Positions 1-8,587 of a stretch of 64,000 nucleotides of DNA are shown here, piece by piece. A program made the translations under genes and the position numbers. The notes under the pieces are model-generated. The model saw only the letters and a list, made by a program, of their open reading frames with translations. It had not been told where the DNA came from and did not search any database. Source of the stretch: Pleomorphomonas oryzae DSM 16300 (GTDB lineage: Bacteria > Pseudomonadota > Alphaproteobacteria > Rhizobiales > Pleomorphomonadaceae); assembly GCF_000422965.1 (NCBI RefSeq), contig NZ_AUHB01000007.1, positions 124,001 through 188,000 on the forward strand, read 5' to 3'. Position 1 is the stretch's first letter. Every line of letters starts with the position of its first letter.

Positions 1-355
1 TCCAACCCATGCTCTGCGCATGGGACAGAAAGCCCGACAGCCGGGCATGCGCTTCGTCCTGCCGGTAGCCGTGTAGATCCAGCCGTCCGTCGATGGCCGT
101 GCGGCCGCGATTGACCGCCTGGCGCTCGCGTTTGCCGAAGGGATGCAGCTTGGGCAGGGCAGGCTTGGTGGCCTGAGAGGGCACAACAGCCGGCGGCAGA
201 TGAACGAGAGGCCGCTCTGGCTCGGGCTCGGCGGCGGCAATTGCCGCTGGAGGCGCCACCATCTTTTCCGGACGAAGCGGCGTGACGCTTTTCCGCACCG
301 CCCGCCAGAGTTCTTCCTCCTCGGGGGCGAGTGGCCGGCCTTTGCGGCGGGACAT
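1..355 (-). CDS. Smr-domain protein (partial, C-terminus outside window)
   Basis: The reverse-strand frame starts at an ATG at 355 and runs off the left edge after about 118 codons. The N-terminal ~80 residues are basic and Ala/Pro-rich. They are followed by a stretch ending in LDLHGYRQDEAHARL, the hallmark LDLHG start of the Smr (small MutS-related) fold. Smr domains bind nucleic acid and often have nicking endonuclease activity; the substrate here is unknown. The gene lies 3 bp downstream of mltA on the same strand, so it is probably the last part of a tim44-mltA-smr operon. The domain call is firm, the function is not. Confidence 0.85.
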   Translation of the reverse strand, partial: MSRRKGRPLAPEEEELWRAVRKSVTPLRPEKMVAPPAAIAAAEPEPERPLVHLPPAVVPSQATKPALPKLHPFGKRERQAVNRGRTAIDGRLDLHGYRQDEAHARLSGFLSHAQSMGW

Positions 356-358
356 CGG

Positions 359-1474
359 TCAGTCCTCCCGCGGCACGAGCAGGGTGAAGCGGGCGGGATC
401 GCGGACCCGCGCGGCCAGCGCGAAGGCAGCGTCCCCCGAGCCGAAGAAGATGTCGCCACGCGCCGGTCCGACAATGGCCGAGCCGGTATCCTGGGCTACC
501 ATCAGATGGTTGAAGGGGCCGGCCGTGAGATCGGCTTCGACGAACACCGGGGCATGGAAGGTGATGAGCGATCGATCGACGGCAAGCGATCGTCCGGGCG
601 TCAGCGGAACGCCGGCCGCCGCAATCGGTCCAAGGGCGGGGTCATTCACCGGCGCTTCGCGGAAGAAGATGTAGGAGCGGTTGCGGGCGAGCGCCGCCCG
701 CCGTTCCTGCGGGGCGAGGCCTTCCAGCCAGGCTCGAAGCGCGTCAGCCGTGGCTTCCGCCGGGCTGGTTACGACGCCGCGTTCGACCATCAGACGCGCC
801 ACCGAATAATAAGGGTGGCCGCTTTTGGCCGCGAAGGTAACCCGCATCAGCCGGCCATCCGGCAGTTGGAGCCGGGCCGCACCCTGCACGTGAATGAAAA
901 AGGCCTCGACCTGGCTCTTCACATAAGCGATCGGCCGCGCCCGTCCATCGAGGGCGCCGGCCATGATCGCGCCCCGTTCGGGACAAGCGGCGAGGCGTCC
1001 CTGCCCGTCTTCAAAAGCCCAGGTCAACGCCGGATCGAGGTTGCGTCGGTCGTCATGGTCGCGGATCTCGCGCAGGCCATCGGGCGGCGCGAGGAGGGGC
1101 ACCGGGAAGGCGAGCGATGGCTGAAGGCGTGCCTCCACCTCCGGCTCGAAAAAGCCGGTGACGAAACCCGTCCCGGAAACCGGCTCGATGCGGAACGGCC
1201 TGAAATGCGCTTCGAAGAAGGCACGGGCGGCAGCGGGGACGACATTGTCGCCAAGCGCGACTGCCAGTTTTCCCTGGCGGGCCAGAGCTGCGCCATCCGG
1301 CCCGAGCGTTTTGGAAGTCGGAATTTTCTCGATGAGCCGAGCTGCCGAATGACGAAAGGCTGCAAAGGCGGCAGCGTGATCGTCCTCGGCCCATCCCGGA
1401 AGGTCAGTGAAGGCGATTGGAACAAGGTGGGCGGAAGGAAGGGAGTCGGCCAAGATGCTGTCAGCCCCCGGCAT
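359..1474 (-). CDS. mltA: MltA-type lytic murein transglycosylase
   Basis: This 371-residue protein matches the MltA (3D/MltA domain) family, which cleaves the MurNAc-GlcNAc bond of peptidoglycan to give 1,6-anhydro products. Visible family motifs are TGFFEPEVEA (~107), VQGAARLQLPDGR (~195), NRSYIFF (~265) and the C-terminal AQDTGSAIVGPARGDIFFG (~327-345), which carries the conserved Asp of DTG and the second Asp of RGDIFFG. The start overlaps the end of the Tim44-like gene by 14 bp, suggesting coupling. No signal peptide or lipobox is visible at the N-terminus, unlike E. coli MltA, so export is unexplained or the start lies elsewhere. Confidence 0.92.
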   Translation of the reverse strand: MPGADSILADSLPSAHLVPIAFTDLPGWAEDDHAAAFAAFRHSAARLIEKIPTSKTLGPDGAALARQGKLAVALGDNVVPAAARAFFEAHFRPFRIEPVSGTGFVTGFFEPEVEARLQPSLAFPVPLLAPPDGLREIRDHDDRRNLDPALTWAFEDGQGRLAACPERGAIMAGALDGRARPIAYVKSQVEAFFIHVQGAARLQLPDGRLMRVTFAAKSGHPYYSVARLMVERGVVTSPAEATADALRAWLEGLAPQERRAALARNRSYIFFREAPVNDPALGPIAAAGVPLTPGRSLAVDRSLITFHAPVFVEADLTAGPFNHLMVAQDTGSAIVGPARGDIFFGSGDAAFALAARVRDPARFTLLVPRED

Positions 1475-2162
1475 CCGTGGCGACCAGTTTCCAGTTGGGA
1501 TCCGATGACCTGACTTCGCGGGCGAATGTCCAGACGTCGGTCACCTCGGCCACTTTCTGGGGATCCCCCTCGACCACCGAACCATCGCGGCCGCGGGTTA
1601 CCGAGATCAGCTGCGAGGAAAAGCGCACCGTCACCTGTGCCATCACACCCTCGATCCCGGCGTCGACCACATCCGCCTTGTCGATGCCGACGAAGGTGAA
1701 GTCTATTTTCTCGCCGCGCCCCTCGCGCTCGGCGATCACGCCGGAAAAGCCATCGAAGACTTCGCGCGACAACAGTGGCTTCAGGGTCGCCCGGTCGCCG
1801 GCAGCAAAAGCCGAGACGATCATTTCATAAGCGGCGCGGGCGCCGCCCATGAAGCCGTCGAAGTCGAAGTTGCGGTCGGCCGAGGCGACCGCTTTGAGAC
1901 CGGTGTTGGCATTGCCGGCAGGGACCGCCTCGTCGATGCGGGCGAGAGCCGCCTCGCGCGGATCGATCCGGCCTTCGCGTGGCAGGGTCACCACGTTGTC
2001 ACCGGCCGGTGGCGGTTCGATTTCCGCCTTGCGGCCGGCGAACGGATCGAACGGTGGCTTCTCGTTGCCGGTGCGGGTGCCGAGGACGCTTCGGAGACGC
2101 CAGAAAATGACAACGGCGATCACGAGGAAGATGAGGCTGGTGAGATCGAGGAAGGCGTTCAT
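1461..2162 (-). CDS. Tim44-like domain membrane protein
   Basis: The chosen start is the ATG at 2162, because it begins the conserved MNAFLDLTSLIFLVIAVVIF membrane segment and has a GAGGGA Shine-Dalgarno about 11 nt upstream. An upstream in-frame Met at 2384 would add 74 unlikely residues. The 233-residue product has one N-terminal transmembrane helix, then the typical RLRSVLGTRTG and PPFDPF linker, an acidic region, and a C-terminal Tim44/Tim44-like fold ending in VTDVWTFAREVRSSDPNWKLVAT. In alphaproteobacteria (TimA) these are inner-membrane proteins related to the mitochondrial import subunit, but their exact job is unsettled. It heads the tim44-mltA-smr operon and is divergent from fxsA. 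Confidence 0.88.
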   Translation of the reverse strand: MNAFLDLTSLIFLVIAVVIFWRLRSVLGTRTGNEKPPFDPFAGRKAEIEPPPAGDNVVTLPREGRIDPREAALARIDEAVPAGNANTGLKAVASADRNFDFDGFMGGARAAYEMIVSAFAAGDRATLKPLLSREVFDGFSGVIAEREGRGEKIDFTFVGIDKADVVDAGIEGVMAQVTVRFSSQLISVTRGRDGSVVEGDPQKVAEVTDVWTFAREVRSSDPNWKLVATDAGG

Positions 2163-2404
2163 CCGAGCATCGTTTCCCTCAGTTGGCGCCACCAGGGCGG
2201 TGGCATCTCGTATTGGTCGTCTGCCTATGTAGGCGACCACGGCGGCAAGGGAAAGACGGACAAGCGGCGAATCTGGAGTGATTTCGCTGCCACGGCCGCC
2301 GCTTGCCCCCGCCGGCGCTGCGACCATATGGGGGCGATGGCTACCTTGCGCCCGGCTGGCCGGCCGGCGCATCATGCCAAACACGCCATCGAACCGGAAC
2401 CGCC

Positions 2405-2911
2405 ATGCGCCTTTCGCCCTACCTGCCCTTTCTTCTCATCGCTTGGCCGATTGCCGAGATCGCGACTCTCATCTGGGTTGGAGGCCATCTCGGCGTCATC
2501 AATACGGTTGGCCTTGTGTTGCTCGCAGCTTTCGGCGGTCTGGCGTTGTTCCGCTACATCGGCTTTGGCCTGCTGCGTCGGGTGCAGACCGAACTTTCCG
2601 CCGGTCGTATGCCGACCGGCACCCTGCTGGAAGGCCTGATCGTCCTGATCGCCGGTGTGTTGCTGATTCTGCCGGGCTTTCTGTCCGACGTGCTCGCCCT
2701 CCTTCTGCTGTTCGCTCCGGTACGGCGGCTGATCATTGCGGCGATTGCCGCGCGCCTCACCGTATCGACCGCTTCGTCCGGCAGGCGTCCGTCCACAGAT
2801 GGTGTCGTCGACCTCGATGACGATGAATGGGAACGGCGAAACGACGGCGATTCCCCATGGTCGGATCGGCGGCCGATCCTTCCGCCCGACCGCGACGGCG
2901 ATCGGTCTTGA
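2405..2911 (+). CDS. fxsA: FxsA family cytoplasmic-membrane protein
   Basis: This 168-residue protein starts MRLSPYLPFLLIAWPIAEI and contains about three to four hydrophobic segments (residues ~4-20, ~25-45, ~75-110). It has the FxsA-family features: an EIA-x-x-IWVG N-terminal helix, a TLLEGLIVLIAGVLLILPGF core, and the PGFLSDVLALLLL helix. E. coli FxsA is an inner-membrane protein whose overexpression relieves F-plasmid exclusion of phage T7; its normal role is unknown. The charged C-terminal tail is variable. FxsA next to secB is usual in Rhizobiales. The longer upstream reading frame (from 2303) has no family similarity, so ATG 2405 is preferred. Confidence 0.9.
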   Translation: MRLSPYLPFLLIAWPIAEIATLIWVGGHLGVINTVGLVLLAAFGGLALFRYIGFGLLRRVQTELSAGRMPTGTLLEGLIVLIAGVLLILPGFLSDVLALLLLFAPVRRLIIAAIAARLTVSTASSGRRPSTDGVVDLDDDEWERRNDGDSPWSDRRPILPPDRDGDRS

Positions 2912-3042
2912 TCTCACTCGCCAAGCCTGATAGCGCTCGGACCCGCGGAAAAATCGGGAAACGGCCTGTGTTGCCGGTTCCACCAAAACATAGGGTCACC
3001 CTTGCGGGCGGTGTCGCCCCGGCTGGCCGGAGGAGTTCGAGA

Positions 3043-3531
3043 ATGAGTTCGGTTCAGCCCGAGAATGGCGCCGCTGAAGCCCAGCCGTCGATGAGCGTCG
3101 TCGCCCAGTATGTCAAGGATCTGTCCTTCGAAAACCCGAAGGCGCCTGACAGCTTGCGGGCTCGTGAAGCTTCGCCGCAGATTTCCATTGGCGTCAACGT
3201 CAACTCGCGCCAGCGTAGCCAGAGCGAGTATGAGATCGATCTGCACCTCGAAGCCAAGGCGGCGATCGGCGAGGAAGTGTTCTTCAACGTCGAGCTGACC
3301 TACGGTGGTCTCGTCACCGTGCAGAACGTGCCGGCCCAGCATCTGCACCCCTTCGTCAACATCGAAGGCCCGCGCCTGCTGTTCCCCTTCGCGCGCCAGA
3401 TCATCGCTGACGCCGTCATCCGCGGCGGCTTCCCGCCGCTGTTGATCGATCCGATCGATTTCGTCGCTCTTTATCAGCAGTATCTCGCCCGCCTGCAGCA
3501 GATGCAGCAGCAGCAGGGCGCCGCCAACTGA
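3043..3531 (+). CDS. secB: SecB protein-export chaperone
   Basis: The start is the ATG at 3043, with AGGAG at 3031-3035, giving 162 residues, the usual alphaproteobacterial SecB length. The product keeps SecB signatures: QYVKDLSFENPKAP near residue 24, the EIDLHLEAKA strand, VFFNVELTYGG, and the FPFARQIIADAVIRGGFPPLLIDPIDF region that forms the tetramer interface. SecB holds preproteins unfolded and delivers them to SecA. A strong hairpin 22 bp after the stop ends the transcript. The longer open frame from 2827 overlaps fxsA and is not supported. Confidence 0.97.
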   Translation: MSSVQPENGAAEAQPSMSVVAQYVKDLSFENPKAPDSLRAREASPQISIGVNVNSRQRSQSEYEIDLHLEAKAAIGEEVFFNVELTYGGLVTVQNVPAQHLHPFVNIEGPRLLFPFARQIIADAVIRGGFPPLLIDPIDFVALYQQYLARLQQMQQQQGAAN

Positions 3532-3553
3532 GGCGGACGCTTCGACAGGTAGC

Positions 3554-3592
3554 AACGGCGCGTCTCTGCAAGGAGGCGCGCCGTTTGTCTTT
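3554..3592. terminator. Bidirectional terminator between secB and the nitrilase-family gene
   Basis: The inverted repeat AACGGCGCG (3554-3562) / CGCGCCGTT (3577-3585) is followed by TTTGTCTTTT on the plus strand. It sits between two convergent genes, so it can serve both, best for secB. Confidence 0.75.
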
Positions 3593-4363
3593 TCAGGCCT
3601 TGAGATCGGAAAGATAGGTGTTCTCGGCGCGAGAGCGGGCATAGGCTTCCGGCGCGATTTCCGCGAAAAGCAACGCCTCGCTCCGGTCGTGGGGCGCGGC
3701 GAGAATGGCGCCGTTGGGCGCAGCGATGCGGGAAAGACCCGCATAGGCAAAGTCACCGTTCCAGCCGCAGTTGTCGACATAGGCCACGAAGATCTGGTTT
3801 TCGAAGGCGCGCACCGCAATCATATGGGCCGCGATGAAGTCAGCCGACCCGCCAACCGGCAAGGCCGTCGGGACCAGCACCGCGTCGGCGCCCGCCTGAG
3901 CGAGGCGGCGGACATTCTCGGGAAATTCCACGTCGTAGCAGATGAGGAGGCCGAGGCTCAGTCCCTGATGGCGGACGAGCACGACCGACGGTGGCGCTGC
4001 GCGGAACCAGCGCTTCTCGTAGGGGCCATAGAGGTGGCTCTTGCGATAGACCGCCCGGCTGTCGCCGGAAACGAAGAGAGCGCTGTTGTAGATTGCGTCG
4101 CCATCGCGTTCGGCAAAGCCGGTGACAATACCCAGGGAGTGGCGGTGAGCGATCGCCGCGACAGCATCGACAAGCGGACCATCGGCCCGCTCCGCGAGCA
4201 GCGGCAGGTCGGGGCCGGCGCCATAGCCGACGAGGCAAAGCTCCGGCGTCACCAGAAGATGAGCGCCTTTTGCCGCGGCGTCCGAGGCCGCCCGATCCAG
4301 CCGGTCGAGGTTGGCAGCGACGTCGGACGGGCGGGACTGCATCTGCAAGGCAGCGAGAAGCAT
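3593..4363 (-). CDS. Carbon-nitrogen hydrolase (nitrilase superfamily amidase)
   Basis: The start at 4363 (MLLAALQMQ) is chosen because nitrilase-family proteins begin directly with this first beta strand and a GGAG precedes it; an in-frame Met at 4453 would add 30 atypical residues. The 256-residue product carries the full catalytic triad: Glu41 (VTPELCLVGYG), Lys108 (VYRKSHLYG) and Cys142 (LICYDVEFPEN). It should hydrolyse a C-N bond in an amide; the family includes omega-amidase, deaminated-glutathione amidase and R-amidases, and the sequence does not settle which. It is divergent from the FAD oxidoreductase gene, so they may act on the same amine or amino-acid substrate (inference). Confidence 0.88.
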   Translation of the reverse strand: MLLAALQMQSRPSDVAANLDRLDRAASDAAAKGAHLLVTPELCLVGYGAGPDLPLLAERADGPLVDAVAAIAHRHSLGIVTGFAERDGDAIYNSALFVSGDSRAVYRKSHLYGPYEKRWFRAAPPSVVLVRHQGLSLGLLICYDVEFPENVRRLAQAGADAVLVPTALPVGGSADFIAAHMIAVRAFENQIFVAYVDNCGWNGDFAYAGLSRIAAPNGAILAAPHDRSEALLFAEIAPEAYARSRAENTYLSDLKA

Positions 4364-4561
4364 CGGCGGCTCCACAATGATGTGCCCGCGAGGCATACAG
4401 GCCAGAGGCCCCTCGCTCAAGCGGCCCCCGTCGTGTAGCAAAAAATGCCCCAATTATAGGCGCGCTTCGGAAGCTGACGGACTGGATCGGCTGAAGTTTT
4501 GGCTTAAAACGATAGCCACGCAGCCGGAAGAAGAGCCGGCGTCTTCCGGGGAGTTTGTGAG

Positions 4562-5890
4562 ATGGGTCCGCAGGTCGATCCCGTTGCGTCCGATATTGCC
4601 ATGCCAGCGGAAGCCGATGTCGTCATTATCGGCGGCGGTATCATTGGCACCAGTTCGGCGCTTTATCTGGCCGAGCGGGGCCTCAAGGTGGTGCTGCTCG
4701 AAAAGGGCCATGTTGGCGGTGAACAGTCGAGCCGCAATTGGGGCTGGGTTCGTCAGGCCGATCGCGATCCCCGAGAGTTCGACCTCATCCGTGAAGCGTT
4801 GCGCCTCTGGCGAGAGATGGGCGCTCATGGCGTTGGCAACACCGGGTTCCGGGAAACCGGTATCTTCTTCGCGGCCCGCAAGTCAGGCGATGTCGACGGC
4901 TACCGCGCTTGGGTCAAGGCAGCGGCCGATCACGGCATCGGCGCCGAAGTGATCGAGGGTGACGCGGTTCGAGCCGTCATGAAGGACGATCTCTCGCCGC
5001 CGCCGGCTGGTCTCTGGTGCCCCAGCGACGGCTGCGCCGAACCGCAGAAGGCGGCGCCGGCCATTGCGCTTGCCGCCCGGGCCAAGGGCGCCGTCATCGT
5101 CACCGACTGTGCGGTGCGCGGCCTCGAAACGGCTGTCGGCGAAATCGTGTCGGTGGTTACCGAGCGCGGCGCCATCAAGACGAAGCGCGTGGTGCTGGCC
5201 GCCGGTGCCTGGTCACGCCGTTTCCTGAAGGATCTGGGCGTCACGTTGCCACAGCTCAAGATGCGTTCGACGGTGTCGCGCACCAATCCAGTGTCCGGCG
5301 GTCCCGATGCCGGCATCTGGGACGATGTCATCGGTATCCGCAAACGCGCCGACGGCGGTCTCACGGTGGCAAACGGCGTTGCCAATGTCGCCGATCTCAC
5401 ACCCGACCATGTCCGCTTTACGCTGGACTTCCTGCCGGCGCTCTTGGCCGACTGGCAACACGTATCGCTTTCTTTCGGTTCACGTTTCTTCCGTGAGATC
5501 GACGACTGGCCGACAAAGCCGCTCGACAAGACGTCTCCTTACGAGAGGACGCGTGTCCTCGATCCGAAGCCGGATGTCCGCTTCCTGCGTCGGACCATGA
5601 CCGAGCTGAAGCGGCGCTTTCCATCCTTCCAGGACACGCGCATCGTCCAGGCCTGGGCCGGCTACATCGACGTGACGCCGGACGTGGTTCCGGTGATCTC
5701 GGAGGTGGATAGCCTTTCCGGCCTCGTCGTTGCCACCGGCTTCTCCGGCCACGGCTTCGGCATCGGGCCTGGCGCGGGCTGGCTGGTGGCCGATCTCGTT
5801 ACGGGAACGACGCCCTTTGTCGACCCGACGCATTTCCGCCTGTCGCGTTTCTCCGACGGATCGAAGCCGAAACCGGCATCAAGGCTCTGA
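4562..5890 (+). CDS. DAO-family FAD-dependent oxidoreductase
   Basis: The ATG at 4562 has GGGGAG at 4548-4553. The N-terminal dinucleotide-binding motif is VVIIGGGIIGTSSALYLAE (~22-40), then VVLLEKGHVGGEQSSRN, and the C-terminal half ends in VVATGFSGHGFGIGPGAGW, the FAD-contact motif of the D-amino-acid oxidase/glycine oxidase/sarcosine oxidase fold. Length (442 aa) fits the class. The likely reaction is oxidation of a secondary amine or amino acid; the substrate cannot be read from the sequence. No signal peptide is seen, so it is cytoplasmic. Its divergent neighbour is a nitrilase-like amidase, and it converges with hemW. Confidence 0.88.
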   Translation: MGPQVDPVASDIAMPAEADVVIIGGGIIGTSSALYLAERGLKVVLLEKGHVGGEQSSRNWGWVRQADRDPREFDLIREALRLWREMGAHGVGNTGFRETGIFFAARKSGDVDGYRAWVKAAADHGIGAEVIEGDAVRAVMKDDLSPPPAGLWCPSDGCAEPQKAAPAIALAARAKGAVIVTDCAVRGLETAVGEIVSVVTERGAIKTKRVVLAAGAWSRRFLKDLGVTLPQLKMRSTVSRTNPVSGGPDAGIWDDVIGIRKRADGGLTVANGVANVADLTPDHVRFTLDFLPALLADWQHVSLSFGSRFFREIDDWPTKPLDKTSPYERTRVLDPKPDVRFLRRTMTELKRRFPSFQDTRIVQAWAGYIDVTPDVVPVISEVDSLSGLVVATGFSGHGFGIGPGAGWLVADLVTGTTPFVDPTHFRLSRFSDGSKPKPASRL

Positions 5891-5898
5891 ACTCAGCT

Positions 5899-7101
5899 TC
5901 AGGCGGCGAGATCGGCAACCACGGCGTCGAGCACGAAGGCACCAGCTGGCGTGGTGCGGATGCGGCCATCGGGCAGCACCTCCACCATGCCGTGAGTGAC
6001 GAGGTCGGAAATTCGCGCCGGATCGAAACGTCGGCCGGAGAGCCGCTGGTAGCGGGCGGCGTCGATGCCTTCGACCAGGCGAAGGCCCATCAGCAGCATT
6101 TCGTCGCCGGCCGTCTCGCCGAAGATTTCCTCGGTTTCGATCACGCCGTTGCCAGTCTCGCCTACCCGCTTCATCCAGGCTTCGGGATTGCGCTCGGCAA
6201 TGGTGGCCAGGCGACCGCGATCGTCGCCATTGACGATACGGCCGTGGGCGCCCGGTCCAAGGCCGATATATTCGCCATAGCGCCAGTAGAGCAGGTTGTG
6301 CCGGCTCTCGCCGCCTGGTGTTGCGTGGTTGGAGATCTCATAGGCCAGCAGACCGGCCGCACCAGCAATAGTCTGCGTCAGCTCGTAGAGATCGGCAGCG
6401 GCGTCGGCATCGGGCACCACCAGCTTGCCGGCAGCGTAGAGCTTCTCGAAGGCGGTGTCCGGTTCGATGGTGAGCTGGTAGAGCGACAGATGATCGGCGG
6501 CAAAGCCTATGGCCCGTCGCAGCTCGGCCTCCCAGGCTTCCAGGCTCTGATCGGGACGGGCATAGATGAGATCGAAGGACAGGCGCGGAAACGTTTCGCG
6601 GGCCAGCTCGAGCGCCCGGAGCGCCTCATCGACGTTATGCAGCCGGCCGAGGAATTTGAGATCGGCATCGTTCAGCGCCTGCACGCCGAGCGACAGGCGA
6701 TTGACGCCAGCCGCCCGATAGCCGCGGAAGCGTTCGGCTTCCACCGACGACGGGTTGGCTTCCAGCGTGATTTCGGCATCGGCCGACACCTGCCAATGAT
6801 GGCCGATCAGATCGAGAAGGCGACCAACGCTCTCCGGCTTCATCAGCGACGGCGTGCCGCCGCCCAGGAACACCGACGTCACCGTGCGGTTCGGAGTCAG
6901 GCGGGCATGGGCGGCAATCTCCTGCTCCATGGCCGTGAGATAGCCGGCCTCGTCGATGCCCTTGGGACGGACGTGGCTGTTGAAGTCGCAATAGGGACAC
7001 TTGCGGGCACAGAAGGGCCAATGGATGTAGACGCCGAAACCGATGTCCGGCGTGCCTTCAGCCGTTGCTTCCACGCCCGAAAGAAGATCCCGCTCGTTCA
7101 T
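5899..7101 (-). CDS. hemW: HemW-like radical SAM haem chaperone
   Basis: The product (400 aa from the ATG at 7101) has the radical SAM cluster C31-ARK-C35-PY-C38 in the HemW/HemN context YIHWPFCARKCPYCDFN, followed by FLGGGTPSLM and SLGVQALNDADLKFLGR. The spacing CxxxCxxC with the following CDF and a C-terminal HemN_C-like wing fit HemW, long mis-annotated as oxygen-independent coproporphyrinogen oxidase and now regarded as a haem chaperone. A Met at 7140 would overlap rdgB by 35 bp; the ATG at 7101 sits 4 bp after the rdgB stop and is preferred. It is the third gene of an rph-rdgB-hemW operon, the usual order in this class. Confidence 0.93.
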   Translation of the reverse strand: MNERDLLSGVEATAEGTPDIGFGVYIHWPFCARKCPYCDFNSHVRPKGIDEAGYLTAMEQEIAAHARLTPNRTVTSVFLGGGTPSLMKPESVGRLLDLIGHHWQVSADAEITLEANPSSVEAERFRGYRAAGVNRLSLGVQALNDADLKFLGRLHNVDEALRALELARETFPRLSFDLIYARPDQSLEAWEAELRRAIGFAADHLSLYQLTIEPDTAFEKLYAAGKLVVPDADAAADLYELTQTIAGAAGLLAYEISNHATPGGESRHNLLYWRYGEYIGLGPGAHGRIVNGDDRGRLATIAERNPEAWMKRVGETGNGVIETEEIFGETAGDEMLLMGLRLVEGIDAARYQRLSGRRFDPARISDLVTHGMVEVLPDGRIRTTPAGAFVLDAVVADLAA

Positions 7102-7105
7102 CGGC

Positions 7106-7771
7106 TCACCCACGCGGTCCGAAACCAATCGGGAAAGCACCCTCGACCAGCAGCTTCAGCGACCGAGAACGGTGTGACAGCGGCCCCGGTGCGCCCCAGA
7201 TCGAGCCATGCTTTTCAGCCTCGGTCATTTCGCCGAAGGTCCTGGTTTCGCCGTCCGGCATGAAAACGGGATCATAGCCATGGCCGAAATCGCCCGAGCG
7301 CGGCGGCCAGACCAGCGTACCGTCGCGCTGGCCGAGATATTCCTGGGTGTGTCCGTCCGGCCAGGCAAGGCAGAGAAGCGATACGAAGGTTCCCCGTCGT
7401 TTGTCTGGCGTCGTCGCGCCGGCCTTGTAGAGCTCTTCCTCGACGAGGCGCATGGCCATCGACCAGTCGCGGTTCGGACCCGCCCAGTCGGCGGTGTAGA
7501 CGCCCGGGCGCCCGTCGAGAGCTTCGACGCACAGGCCGGAATCATCGGCAAGCGCCACCTCGCCAGCCGCGCGAGCGGCGGCCAGCGCCTTGATACGAGC
7601 GTTTTCGACGAAGGTCTGGCCGTCTTCGACCGGCACCGGCAGGCCGAGATCGCCGGCCGAGACGAGCTCGATGGAAAGACCGCCCAGCAGGAAATAGAAT
7701 TCCCGGAGCTTGCCATTGTTATGGGTCGCGACGATGAGACGCTTGCCGTCGATGCGGCGCTGTTCGGTCAT
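7106..7771 (-). CDS. rdgB: RdgB/HAM1 non-canonical purine NTP pyrophosphatase
   Basis: This 221-residue protein hydrolyses dITP/XTP/ITP to the monophosphate plus pyrophosphate and keeps deaminated purines out of DNA and RNA. Family motifs visible are ATHNNGKLREF (~15-25), ALADDSGLCVEALDGRPGVYTADWAG (with the metal-binding acidic residues) and the C-terminal FGHGYDPVFMP and LSHRSRSLKLL. Length matches the family with a short insertion. It lies 11 bp after rph and 4 bp before hemW, consistent with one transcript. Confidence 0.97.
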   Translation of the reverse strand: MTEQRRIDGKRLIVATHNNGKLREFYFLLGGLSIELVSAGDLGLPVPVEDGQTFVENARIKALAAARAAGEVALADDSGLCVEALDGRPGVYTADWAGPNRDWSMAMRLVEEELYKAGATTPDKRRGTFVSLLCLAWPDGHTQEYLGQRDGTLVWPPRSGDFGHGYDPVFMPDGETRTFGEMTEAEKHGSIWGAPGPLSHRSRSLKLLVEGAFPIGFGPRG

Positions 7772-7782
7772 ATCAAGCCCTT

Positions 7783-8505
7783 TCAGGACGCGATGGCCGC
7801 TTTCTGCAGCTCGATCAGCTTGGCAATACCGCCCTTGGCGAGGCCAAGCAGCTGCTGCAGCTCGGCTTCCGAGAACGGAGCGCCTTCGGCGGTACCCTGG
7901 ATCTCGACGAGGCCGCCGGAGCCGGTGATCACGAAATTGGCGTCGGTCTCGGCCGAGGAATCCTCGATATAGTCGAGATCGAGCACCGGCACACCATCGG
8001 AAATGCCGCAGGAGATGGCGGCGACATGGTCGCGCAGCACCTTGGCGTTGGCGGGCACCAGATTACGCCGGCGCATCCACTCGATGGCATCGTAGAGCGC
8101 CACAAAGGCGCCGGTGATCGAGGCGGTGCGGGTGCCGCCATCGGCCTGGATGACGTCGCAGTCGATGACGATCTGCCGCTCGCCGAGGGCGATCAGGTCG
8201 ACGACGGCGCGCAACGAGCGGCCGATCAGCCGCTGGATTTCCTGGGTGCGGCCCGATTGCTTGCCGGCCGCCGCCTCGCGCTTCATGCGCTCGCCGGTGG
8301 CGCGCGGCAGCATGCCGTATTCGGCGGTCACCCAGCCCTTGCCGCCACCCCTCAGCCACGGTGGCACCTTCTCGTCGACCGAGGCGGTGACGAGAACGTG
8401 GGTGTCGCCGAATTTCACCAGGCACGAGCCTTCGGCGTGGCGCGACACGCCCCGCTCCAGGCTGACGGGACGCAACTCGTCGGGAGCACGACGGGACGGG
8501 CGCAT
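7783..8505 (-). CDS. rph: Ribonuclease PH
   Basis: From the ATG at 8505 the product is 240 aa, the normal RNase PH length; the open frame continues upstream but without homology. It is a phosphate-dependent 3'-5' exoribonuclease that trims tRNA 3' ends. Signatures include [19 protein letters not shown], the [24 protein letters not shown] strand pair, [17 protein letters not shown], and the phosphate-binding region [16 protein letters not shown] followed by [19 protein letters not shown]. In many alphaproteobacteria rph lies divergent from hrcA-grpE; that pair is not here. Confidence 0.97.
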   Translation of the reverse strand: MRPSRRAPDELRPVSLERGVSRHAEGSCLVKFGDTHVLVTASVDEKVPPWLRGGGKGWVTAEYGMLPRATGERMKREAAAGKQSGRTQEIQRLIGRSLRAVVDLIALGERQIVIDCDVIQADGGTRTASITGAFVALYDAIEWMRRRNLVPANAKVLRDHVAAISCGISDGVPVLDLDYIEDSSAETDANFVITGSGGLVEIQGTAEGAPFSEAELQQLLGLAKGGIAKLIELQKAAIAS

Positions 8506-8587
8506 GACTTCTCCATAAATCTCGGATGCCGGGCGGCAGCCCAGCAGAGTGCGCCCTTGTAGCCCTGTCGGGGAAGTCCCGTAAAGG

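Noticed and set aside
143-1513. Long 456-aa frame on the plus strand opposite mltA
   Set aside because: It is the antisense of mltA and the smr end, lacks a Shine-Dalgarno, and its sequence is low-complexity Arg/Gly-rich without any domain.
5992-7263. 423-aa plus-strand frame opposite hemW
   Set aside because: It is fully antisense to a well-conserved radical SAM gene; its composition is typical of a shadow frame.
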